From: JBDSTZ01 sp039927975
GTDB lineage: Bacteria; Pseudomonadota; Gammaproteobacteria; Burkholderiales; Burkholderiaceae_D
Assembly (NCBI GenBank): GCA_039927975.1
Contig: JBDSTZ010000161.1
Location: 1 to 8,910 of the forward strand
Direction: 5' to 3'
DNA length: 8,910 nt
Shown here one piece after another: positions 1-6,731 of the stretch. Each line of letters begins with the position of its first letter. The stretch's first letter is position 1. The position numbers were made by a program, and so were the translations under genes. The notes below the pieces were generated by a model. It saw only the letters and a list, made by a program, of their open reading frames with translations, was not told where the DNA came from and searched no databases.

Positions 1-190
1 GGTTGTGCAGTGAAGCAAAAAAAATAGATTTTGACCGAAGCAAGAAAGCGCACCGGACAGTGAAGCTAGAAACAGACCGGACAGTGAAGCCAAAAGCGAG
101 AATTTGACAACGAAGCTAAACACCGACCGGACAGTGAAGCAAAAAGCCAGATGTTGACAACCGAGCAGCTGCAACGGGCAACGGGGCAGC
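1..190. repeat. Array of ~25-bp degenerate direct repeats, possible transposon end
   Basis: At least seven units end in GAAGC or a close variant at positions 16, 41, 66, 90, 116, 140 and 166, giving spacings of 25, 25, 24, 26, 24 and 26 bp. Two core types occur: a TTGAC(AA) type (31-41, 104-116, 154-166) and an ACCGGACAGTGAAGC type (52-66, 76-90, 126-140, with a partial copy ending at 16). They alternate as ~50-bp pairs at 17-66 and 91-140, with one extra second-type unit at 67-90. A much weaker eighth unit could end at 190, but that stretch is better described as a GCAACGG doublet (171-184). The spacers are A-rich, unlike the GC-rich genes beside it. No ORF is supported here. Several sites sharing GACA/TGTC resemble the transposase-binding arrays at ends of Tn7/Tn5053-like elements. 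Regulatory or replication-type iterons are alternatives. Confidence 0.75.
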
Positions 191-208
191 ACCTACCCAG
201 GCAGGCGC

Positions 209-664
209 TTACTCGAACTCGTCAATATCGCCCTTGATGGCGGCGCGTACCGCCTTGTGCGAAAAACCGCGCTGCATCAGGAAGCGCACCTGCTTGACCC
301 GCTCGGCGGCGTCGGCCGCGACGACGCCGAACTTACGCTGCCAGACCTGGCGCGCCCGCTCGCCCTCGCTGTCGGCCAGACTGCTCTTGAGCTCGGCCAG
401 CGGCTCGCCACCGACGCCATGGCTTTGCAGCTCGGCGACAATCCGGCTGTTGCCATAGCGCGCCGCACGGCGGTGAATCAAGGACTCGGAAAAGCGCTCC
501 TGCGACAGCCAGTTGTTCTTTTCCAAAAAATCGAGCAGGGCGCCGACATCCTCGCCCTCCTCCGCGTAGCGGGCCAGCTTGCGTCCCAGTTCGAGCCGGC
601 TGTGCTCGCGCATCGACAGAAAACGCAGGGCGCGCGCCTTGAGGCTGAGCGGCGGCGCGGCCAT
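209..664 (-). CDS. recX: Regulatory protein RecX
   Basis: A small cytoplasmic protein of 151 residues, the usual RecX length, that binds RecA filaments and generally limits their growth and ATPase activity. It is all-helical with family landmarks: an N-terminal RALRFLSMREHSRLELGRKL-type block (11-30), the central NNWLSQERF segment (50-58) followed by the RRAARYGNSRI region (65-75), and the C-terminal VRFLMQRGFSHKAVRAAIK repeat (126-144). The three blocks correspond to the tandem three-helix repeats of the family. The ATG at 664 lies 16 bp beyond the recA stop, with no good Shine-Dalgarno sequence and no hairpin between the genes. Co-transcription with recA and probably translational coupling are therefore likely. 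The first 10 residues vary in this family and the start follows from the recA spacing. Family assignment is confident; its effect on this RecA is inferred. Confidence 0.93.
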   Translation of the reverse strand: MAAPPLSLKARALRFLSMREHSRLELGRKLARYAEEGEDVGALLDFLEKNNWLSQERFSESLIHRRAARYGNSRIVAELQSHGVGGEPLAELKSSLADSEGERARQVWQRKFGVVAADAAERVKQVRFLMQRGFSHKAVRAAIKGDIDEFE

Positions 665-680
665 CGTCGGGCGCGGCCGA

Positions 681-1763
<1,083 letters not shown>

Positions 1764-1823
1764 ATCTTCTTTCAATCTAAAAAGGGGGCCGAACAGCTCG
1801 GGCCGGCGCGGATCACAAACAAC

Positions 1824-1852
1824 ACTGTATAAAAAAACAGTGGTCTTGGCAA
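1824..1852 (-). promoter_or_regulatory. Putative sigma-70 promoter of recA-recX
   Basis: On the minus strand a TTGCCA -35 hexamer (1847-1852) is followed after 17 bp by TACAGT (1824-1829) as a -10. The -10 is a modest match, and an overlapping TATACA with 15-bp spacing is an alternative. The SOS box occupies the -10 side of the promoter, whereas in E. coli recA it lies close to the -35. The predicted leader is about 50-55 nt. Confidence 0.6.
1825..1840 (-). promoter_or_regulatory. LexA (SOS) box of recA
   Basis: CTGT at 1825-1828 and ACAG at 1837-1840 are separated by eight A/T bases, matching the E. coli-type LexA operator CTGT-N8-ACAG. The flanks extend the symmetry by one base to ACTGT...ACAGT (1824-1841). 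It lies 61 bp upstream of the recA ATG and overlaps the proposed -10 element, so LexA bound here would block RNA polymerase. Binding itself is inferred from the consensus. Confidence 0.93.
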
Positions 1853-1875
1853 GCGCTACTTGCGCGTGCGCGCAA
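1849..1875. promoter_or_regulatory. Two adjacent inverted repeats upstream of the recA promoter
   Basis: GCAAG-CGCTA-CTTGC (1849-1863) shares bases with the proposed recA -35. It overlaps the start of a second perfect inverted repeat, TTGCGCG-TG-CGCGCAA (1860-1875). The second has 7-bp arms around a 2-bp centre, which suits a dimeric DNA-binding protein better than an RNA hairpin. An A-run follows at 1874-1880. No regulator can be named, and alternating GC sequence may give some symmetry by chance. Confidence 0.35.
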
Positions 1876-1900
1876 AAAAATCAAAACGGCGGTTTTGTCC

Positions 1901-1925
1901 GGCAAAGGCTGGCAATGTTGCGGCA
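1901..1925 (+). promoter_or_regulatory. Phased GGCA direct repeats upstream of the response regulator
   Basis: GGCAA occurs at 1901-1905 and 1911-1915 and GGCA at 1922-1925, starting 10 and 11 bp apart, about one helical turn. OmpR/PhoB-family regulators typically bind tandem direct repeats with this phasing, and the gene 43 bp downstream encodes one, so an autoregulatory operator is plausible. No clear -35/-10 pair was found for the downstream operon. The motif is only 4-5 bp, so chance is a real alternative. Confidence 0.3.
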
Positions 1926-1967
1926 TATGAAACACAATAGCCGTGTTCCATTATTTGATCGACCGCC

Positions 1968-2675
1968 ATGCGTATTTTACTAGCCGAAGATGATAGCGTG
2001 CTCGCCGACGGGCTGACGCGCTCGCTGCGTCAATCGGGCTACGCGATCGATTACGTGCAGACCGGACCCGAGGCCGACACCGCCCTCTCGACCCAGGAAT
2101 TCGACCTCTTGATCCTCGACCTGGGCTTGCCGCGCATGCCCGGCCTCGAAGTGCTGCGCCGCCTGCGCGCGCGCGGCTCGCTGCTGCCGGTGCTGATCCT
2201 CACCGCCGCCGATTCGATCGAGCAGCGCGTCAACGGCCTCGATCTGGGCGCCGACGACTACATGGCTAAGCCGTTCGCCCTGTCCGAGCTGGAGGCGCGG
2301 GTGCGCGCGCTGACCCGGCGCGGCGCCGGCGGCGGGCCCACCGTGGTGCGCCACGGCCCGCTGGTGTACGACCAGGTCGGCCGCAGCGCCTACATCCACG
2401 AGCAGATGCTCGACCTGTCGGCGCGCGAACTGGGCCTGCTTGAAATCCTCTTGGCGCGCACCGGGCGGCTGGTGTCGAAGGAGCAGCTGGTCGACCATCT
2501 GTGCGAGTGGGGCGAGGAAGTGTCGAACAACGCCATCGAAGTGTATGTGCACCGGCTGCGCAAGAAGATCGAAGTGGGCGGGGTGCGCATCGCCACCGTG
2601 CGCGGCCTGGGTTACTGCCTGGAAAAATATACGGAAGCGCGCGTGCCGCTGGACGCCGGCGACATCGGCAAGTGA
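1968..2675 (+). CDS. OmpR/PhoB-family response regulator (TctD/QseB-like)
   Basis: A 235-residue two-component transcription regulator. The receiver domain (1 to about 117) has the acidic pocket Glu7-Asp8-Asp9, phospho-acceptor Asp51 in LILDLGLPRMPG, the switch Thr79 and Lys101 in the MAKPF motif. A short glycine-rich linker (119-123) leads to a winged-helix DNA-binding domain (about 127-219) with the DLSARELGLLEIL, NNAIEVYVHRLRKKI and TVRGLGYCLEK blocks typical of the OmpR class. About 15 further residues form a short tail. The ATG at 1968 begins exactly at the MRILLAEDD receiver start, although its Shine-Dalgarno sequence is poor. It is the first gene of a four-gene operon and overlaps its cognate kinase by 4 nt. 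It probably activates this operon, and perhaps its own promoter through the phased repeats upstream. The target genes are inferred from context only. Confidence 0.95.
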   Translation: MRILLAEDDSVLADGLTRSLRQSGYAIDYVQTGPEADTALSTQEFDLLILDLGLPRMPGLEVLRRLRARGSLLPVLILTAADSIEQRVNGLDLGADDYMAKPFALSELEARVRALTRRGAGGGPTVVRHGPLVYDQVGRSAYIHEQMLDLSARELGLLEILLARTGRLVSKEQLVDHLCEWGEEVSNNAIEVYVHRLRKKIEVGGVRIATVRGLGYCLEKYTEARVPLDAGDIGK

Positions 2676-4183
2676 AGCCGCATGTAGCGCCAGCAGACGA
2701 ACTGGCCGAAGACGACTGGTACGAGCCGCCCACCAGCGAGCACGATGAAACCATCCAGCACTCGCTGTTCGGCGAGATCCTCGACTGGATGCTGGCGCCG
2801 CTGCTGCTGCTGTGGCCAATGAGTATCGCGATCACCTACCTGGTCGCCAAGTCGATCGCCAACCAGCCGTTCGACCACGCGCTGGAGGACAGCGTGACGG
2901 TGCTCGGCCAGCAAATCCAGGAAGTCGACGGCAAGCTCGGTTGGCGCCTGCCCGGCAGCGCGCGCGACATCCTGCGCGCCGACGACGTCGACAGCGTCTA
3001 CTTCCAGGTCATCGGCCCGCGCGCCGAATTCGTCGACGGCGACCGCGAACTGCCGCTGCCGGGCGACGAGGAGCGCTACCGGCGCGGACGGGTCCACTTC
3101 CGCAACGACAGCATGCACGGCACGCCGGTGCGGATCGCTTTTTCATACGTCAACCTGCGCCCGCTGGCGGCGCGCGGCGACGAGCCGGTCACCGCGCTGG
3201 TGCAGGTGGCCGAGACGCTGGAAAAACGCGCCCAGCTGGCCAACGAAATCATCAAGGGTGTGATCCTGCCCCAGTTCATCATCCTGCCGATCGTGCTGGC
3301 GCTGGTCTGGTTCGCGCTGGCGCGCGGGCTGTCGCCGCTGGCCCAGCTGCAGGAGCGCATCCGCGCGCGTCCGCCCGACGATCTCTCGCCGATCGATGTG
3401 CGCCAGGTGCCCGAGGAAATCTCGCCGCTGGTCGGCTCGCTCAACGACATGCTCGAACGCCTGTCGCAAACGATCGAGATGCAAAAGCGCTTCATCGCCG
3501 ACGCCGCGCACCAGATGAAGACGCCGCTGGCGGGCATGCGCATGCAGTCCGAACTGGCGCTGCGCCAGCTCGACCCGGATGAAATCCACCGCTCGCTCGA
3601 ACAGCTGGCCAAGAGTTCGGAATCGGCCACCCGGCTGGTCAACCAGCTGCTGGCGCTGGCGCGCGCGGAAAACCGGCCGCACGCCGGCGCCGACCACGAA
3701 CAGCTCGACCTGGCGGCGCTGGCGCGCGCCACTGTGCAGGACTGGGTCGGCGCCTCGTTCGCCGCCCGGATCGATCTCGGCTTCGAGCAGCCGCGCCACC
3801 CGATCACGATCGCCGGCAATCCGGTGATGCTGCGCGAGCTGCTGTCGAACCTGATCGACAACGCGCTGCGCTACACCCCGGCCGGCGGCAGCGTCACGGT
3901 GAGGGTGCGCGGCGACGGCGCCGACGCCGTGCTGGAGGTCGAGGACACCGGACCGGGTATCGCACCGGCCGAACGCGGCCACGTGTTCGAGCGCTTCTAC
4001 CGCATCCTCGGCAGCGGCGCCCAGGGCAGCGGCCTGGGACTGGCGATCGTGCGCGAGATCGCCCAGCAGCACGGCGCCGAAATCGACATCTTCAACAACC
4101 CGCGCAGCTACCTGAAGAAATTCCCCGGCTGTCTGTTCCGCCTGTCGTTTCCGCCGCCGGCCGCGCCGGGCGACGCCGAGTGA
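2672..4183 (+). CDS. Sensor histidine kinase, TctE/QseC-like
   Basis: An inner-membrane sensor kinase of 503 residues, partner of the preceding regulator. Order: an acidic cytoplasmic N-terminus of about 37 residues, TM1 (about 38-58), a periplasmic sensor region (about 60-195, resembling the 2CSK_N type of TctE-like kinases), TM2 (about 197-218), a HAMP linker (about 218-268), then the kinase core. The H-box FIADAAHQMKTPL puts the phosphorylated histidine at 280. The N-box NLIDNALRY has Asn397, the G1 box is DTGPGI (425-430), the F-box FERFYR (439-444) and the G2 box GSGLGLAI (452-459), so the core is intact. I chose the GTG at 2672 because it overlaps the regulator's TGA in a GTGA junction. 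An open frame continues further upstream only as a shadow of the regulator gene. No ATG suits, since the first is inside TM1. The ligand is unknown, but the downstream symporter suggests its substrate. Confidence 0.93.
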   Translation: MKPHVAPADELAEDDWYEPPTSEHDETIQHSLFGEILDWMLAPLLLLWPMSIAITYLVAKSIANQPFDHALEDSVTVLGQQIQEVDGKLGWRLPGSARDILRADDVDSVYFQVIGPRAEFVDGDRELPLPGDEERYRRGRVHFRNDSMHGTPVRIAFSYVNLRPLAARGDEPVTALVQVAETLEKRAQLANEIIKGVILPQFIILPIVLALVWFALARGLSPLAQLQERIRARPPDDLSPIDVRQVPEEISPLVGSLNDMLERLSQTIEMQKRFIADAAHQMKTPLAGMRMQSELALRQLDPDEIHRSLEQLAKSSESATRLVNQLLALARAENRPHAGADHEQLDLAALARATVQDWVGASFAARIDLGFEQPRHPITIAGNPVMLRELLSNLIDNALRYTPAGGSVTVRVRGDGADAVLEVEDTGPGIAPAERGHVFERFYRILGSGAQGSGLGLAIVREIAQQHGAEIDIFNNPRSYLKKFPGCLFRLSFPPPAAPGDAE

Positions 4184-4593
4184 ACGACATGCCGATCAAC
4201 GAGACCCCGATGACCGACACCAGCAACGACCACCGCGCGCGCGCGCCGGATTTTGCGCCCGATTCCGCAGCCGATTCAGCAGCCGGCCGCGCGCCGGCCG
4301 ACGACGGCAAGGCCGGCGCACGCCGCGCCGCGCTGCTGGCGGCGCGCGCCCGCCACTGGGAGCGCACCCGCCGCCTGACCGCCGTGCTGCTCACGCTGTG
4401 GCTGGTGACCACCTTCGGCACCGCCTACCACGCGCGCGCGCTGGCAACCCTGTCGCTGTTCGGCTGGCCGCTGTCGTTCTACTTCGCCGCCCAGGGCGCC
4501 TCGCTGATCTACCTGACCATCATCGGCGCCTACGCCTTCTGCATGCGGCGCATCGACCGCCGCTACCACCGCCAGCTGATGGAGCTCGCATGA
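4180..4593 (+). CDS. DUF4212 protein, small subunit of a sodium:solute symporter
   Basis: A 137-residue membrane protein. The C-terminal half (about 57-131) fits the DUF4212 (putative symporter small subunit) family: a basic ARHWERTRR entry, TM1 (about 66-83), the family-like FGWPLSFYFAAQGA motif (94-107), TM2 (about 98-121) and a basic MRRIDRRYHRQ tail. These proteins are found beside VC_2705-type symporters, as here. The first ~56 residues are Ala/Asp/Arg-rich, probably disordered, and make it longer than the family core. The start is uncertain: GTG at 4180 overlaps the kinase stop as GTGA, while ATGs at 4189 and 4210 are in frame and also upstream of the domain. The 4180 choice follows the overlap pattern of the other junctions. 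A 4-nt ATGA overlap joins it to the large subunit. Its exact role in transport is not established. Confidence 0.88.
   Translation: MNDMPINETPMTDTSNDHRARAPDFAPDSAADSAAGRAPADDGKAGARRAALLAARARHWERTRRLTAVLLTLWLVTTFGTAYHARALATLSLFGWPLSFYFAAQGASLIYLTIIGAYAFCMRRIDRRYHRQLMELA
4249..4284 (+). repeat. Three 12-bp in-frame repeats in the DUF4212 gene
   Basis: GATTCCGCAGCC (4261-4272) and GATTCAGCAGCC (4273-4284) differ at one base, and GATTTTGCGCCC (4249-4260) is a more degenerate copy. They encode DFAP-DSAA-DSAA (residues 24-35) in the low-complexity N-terminal extension. This looks like slippage expansion in a weakly constrained segment. Confidence 0.7.
4581..4584 (+). promoter_or_regulatory. Ribosome binding site of the symporter
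   Basis: GGAG lies 5 nt before the ATG at 4590, inside the last codons of the DUF4212 gene. It is the only clear Shine-Dalgarno sequence among the three internal operon junctions. It fixes the symporter start at 4590 and excludes upstream in-frame starts. Confidence 0.75.
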
Positions 4594-6638
4594 AGCGCGC
4601 CAGCCCCTACTTCCGCCGCCTGAGCAAATACTACCTGTGGTTTTCGGCCTGCTTTGCCGGCTTCCTGATCGCCCTGACGATGCTCGAGCAGGAAGGCATG
4701 CCGCGCATCTGGATCGGCTACCTGTTCATGTTCGCCGCCATCGTGCTGTACGCCGGCATCGGCGTCATGAGCCGCACCTCGAACGTGACCGAATACTACG
4801 TCGCCGGACGGCGCGTGCCGGCCATGTTCAACGGCATGGCCACCGCCGCCGACTGGATCTCGGCGGCCAGCTTCATCAGCCTGACCGGCAGCCTGTACCT
4901 GCGCGGCTTCGACGGCCTCGCCTACATCATGGGCTGGACCGGTGGCTACTGCCTGGTGGTGCTGCTGATCGCGCCCTATCTGCGCAAGTTCGCCCAATTC
5001 ACCATCCCCGACTTCCTCGCCGCGCGCTACGGCGGCGGCGCGGCCGGACGCGGCGCGCCGGTTCGCCTGATCGCCGTCGGCGCCACCATGATCGTCTCGT
5101 TCACCTACGTGGTGGCGCAGATCTACGCGGTCGGCTTGATCGCCTCGCGCTTTACCGGCGTCGATTTCTCGGTCGGCATCTTCCTCGGCCTGGCCAGCAT
5201 CCTGGTCTGCTCCTTCCTGGGCGGCATGCGCGCCATCACCTGGACCCAGGTCGCGCAGTACATCATCATCCTGGTCGCCTTCCTGATCCCGACCATGTGG
5301 CTGTCGTACAAGCACGCCGACAACCCGCTGCCGCAGGTGGCCTACGGCTCGGTGCTGCCGAAGCTGGCGCAGCGCGAAGTGCAACTGGCGGCCGACCCCG
5401 GCGAAGCCGAGGTACGGGCGATCTTCACGCGCCGCGCCTGGGTCTACGCCGCGCGCCTGAAAGCGCTGCCCGGCTCGTGGGACGAGGGGCGCCAGGAGCT
5501 GCAGGAAAAACTCGACCTGCTACGCCTTCGCAACGCCTCGCTGGCCGACATCCGCGGCGCCGAGCGCCAGCTGATCGCCTATCCGAAAACCGCCGAGGAA
5601 GCGCTCAAGGTGTGGGGCGAGGCGATGCGGGCCAACCAGGCGCGCGCCCGTCCGCCCGAGGCCCACGCGCTGCCCTTCCCCGGCGCCACCCAGGCCGAGT
5701 CCGACGAGCGGCGCAACAACTTCCTGGCGCTGGTGTTCTGCCTGATGCTCGGCACCGCCGCCCTGCCGCACATCCTGATGCGCTCCTACACCACGCCGTC
5801 GGTCGACGAGACCCGCGTCTCGGTGTGCTGGACCCTGTTCTTCATCCTGCTGATCTACCTGACCATCCCGGCGCTGGCGGTGCTGATCAAGTACGACATC
5901 TACACCCACCTGGTCGGCAGCGACTTCGCCCACCTGCCCAACTGGATCGCCTACTGGGCCAATGTCGACAAGGTCAATCCCTTGATCAGCATCACCGATG
6001 TCAACCACGACGGCATCGTCCAGCTGGCCGAAATCGCCATCGACGGCGACGTGCTGGTGCTGGCGACGCCGGAAATCGGCGGCCTGCCCTACGTGATCTC
6101 CGGCCTGGTGGCGGCCGGCGGCCTGGCCGCCGCCCTGTCGACCGCCGACGGCCTGCTGCTGGCGATCTCCAACGCGCTGTCGCACGACATCTATTACCGG
6201 GTGGTCGATCCGGGCGCCTCGACCCAGAAGCGGGTGACGATCTCGAAGCTGCTGCTGTTGGCGGTGGCCTTCATCGCCGCCTACGCCGCCTCGCAAAAGC
6301 CGGCCGACATTCTCTCGCTGGTGGGCGCGGCATTCTCGCTGGCCGCCTCGACCCTGTTCCCGGCCCTGGTGCTGGGCGTGTTCTGGAAGCGCGCCAACCA
6401 CGCCGGCGCCATCGCCGGCATGGTGGCCGGCTTTGCCGTGTGCCTGTACTACATGCTCCATACCAATCCCATGTTGGGCGGCAGCGCGGCAGGGCAGTGG
6501 CTGGGGATCGCGCCGATCTCGGCCGGGATTTTCGGCGTGCCGGCCGGGCTGGCGGTGCTGGCGCTGGTGAGCCTGCTGACGCGCCCGCCCGGGGCGGCCA
6601 GCGATGCACTGGTGGCGCATATCCGTTCGCCGGAATAA
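4590..6638 (+). CDS. Sodium:solute symporter, VC_2705 type, large subunit
   Basis: An integral membrane transporter of 682 residues in the SSS (SLC5-like) family, inferred to couple Na+ entry to uptake of a small solute, possibly a carboxylate. About 13-14 hydrophobic segments are visible. Family landmarks are NVTEYYVAGRRVPAMFNGMATAADWISAASFI (within 65-96, the SSS N-terminal signature region), FTIPDFLAARYG (137-148), GGMRAITWTQVAQYIII (211-227), and AALSTADGLLLAISNALSHD (514-533), where Ser517/Thr518 match the Na+-site Ser/Thr of PutP-like proteins. Two features are unusual. Residues 243-376 form a hydrophilic, charged, partly helical insertion, making it roughly 100 residues longer than ActP-type symporters. 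Residues 470-481 form an EF-hand-like calcium loop in another soluble stretch (about 436-497). ATG 4590 overlaps the previous stop as ATGA. The substrate is unknown, and ActP-like acetate transport is only one possibility. Confidence 0.92.
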   Translation: MKRASPYFRRLSKYYLWFSACFAGFLIALTMLEQEGMPRIWIGYLFMFAAIVLYAGIGVMSRTSNVTEYYVAGRRVPAMFNGMATAADWISAASFISLTGSLYLRGFDGLAYIMGWTGGYCLVVLLIAPYLRKFAQFTIPDFLAARYGGGAAGRGAPVRLIAVGATMIVSFTYVVAQIYAVGLIASRFTGVDFSVGIFLGLASILVCSFLGGMRAITWTQVAQYIIILVAFLIPTMWLSYKHADNPLPQVAYGSVLPKLAQREVQLAADPGEAEVRAIFTRRAWVYAARLKALPGSWDEGRQELQEKLDLLRLRNASLADIRGAERQLIAYPKTAEEALKVWGEAMRANQARARPPEAHALPFPGATQAESDERRNNFLALVFCLMLGTAALPHILMRSYTTPSVDETRVSVCWTLFFILLIYLTIPALAVLIKYDIYTHLVGSDFAHLPNWIAYWANVDKVNPLISITDVNHDGIVQLAEIAIDGDVLVLATPEIGGLPYVISGLVAAGGLAAALSTADGLLLAISNALSHDIYYRVVDPGASTQKRVTISKLLLLAVAFIAAYAASQKPADILSLVGAAFSLAASTLFPALVLGVFWKRANHAGAIAGMVAGFAVCLYYMLHTNPMLGGSAAGQWLGIAPISAGIFGVPAGLAVLALVSLLTRPPGAASDALVAHIRSPE

Positions 6639-6660
6639 AGGTCATGTGGCAACGATAGCT

Positions 6661-6676
6661 ATTTGTCTATACAAAT
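6661..6676. promoter_or_regulatory. AT-rich inverted repeat upstream of the peptidase
   Basis: ATTTGT-CTAT-ACAAAT is a perfect 6-bp inverted repeat in the 93-bp gap between symporter and peptidase, the most AT-rich stretch nearby. It could be an operator or part of the peptidase promoter: TATACA at 6668-6673 is a possible -10, but no good -35 lies in front of it. The stem is too weak for a convincing terminator. Confidence 0.3.
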
Positions 6677-6723
6677 GATATTCTTGCCGATCATAAAAAC
6701 AGTGCGCTACCCGCGCACAATCC

Positions 6724-6727
6724 GGAG
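6724..6727 (+). promoter_or_regulatory. Ribosome binding site of the S9 peptidase
   Basis: GGAG lies 4 nt before ATG 6732 and 10 nt before the in-frame ATG 6738. Either start gives the same signal peptide within two residues. The site rules out the upstream in-frame ATG at 6663, which would add 23 residues ahead of the signal sequence. Confidence 0.7.
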
Positions 6728-6731
6728 AAAT

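Noticed and set aside
1..166. CRISPR array
   Set aside because: The repeats are degenerate and the short A-rich intervals (about 10 bp) are far too short to be spacers. No cas gene is in view.
104..176. TTGACA hexamers at 104 and 154 as -35 promoter elements
   Set aside because: No -10 hexamer lies 16-18 bp downstream of the 154 copy. Both hexamers recur as part of the ~25-bp repeat, which explains them better.
191..208. Terminator hairpin CCTACC/GGCAGG after recX
   Set aside because: The arms are separated by only 2 nt and contain a non-Watson-Crick pair, so a stable hairpin cannot form, and no T-run follows.
2501..2671. N-terminal extension of the histidine kinase frame into the regulator gene
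   Set aside because: It would overlap the regulator's DNA-binding domain by 171 bp and is Arg/His-rich with no kinase similarity. The GTGA overlap at 2672 is the better start.
4637..6658. 673-codon frame overlapping the symporter on the same strand
   Set aside because: The product is Arg/Gly/Pro-rich without membrane segments. It is a +1-frame shadow of the symporter.
6663..6731. Upstream start of the peptidase giving 23 more residues
   Set aside because: It would place charged residues ahead of the signal peptide and ignore the GGAG site at 6724-6727.
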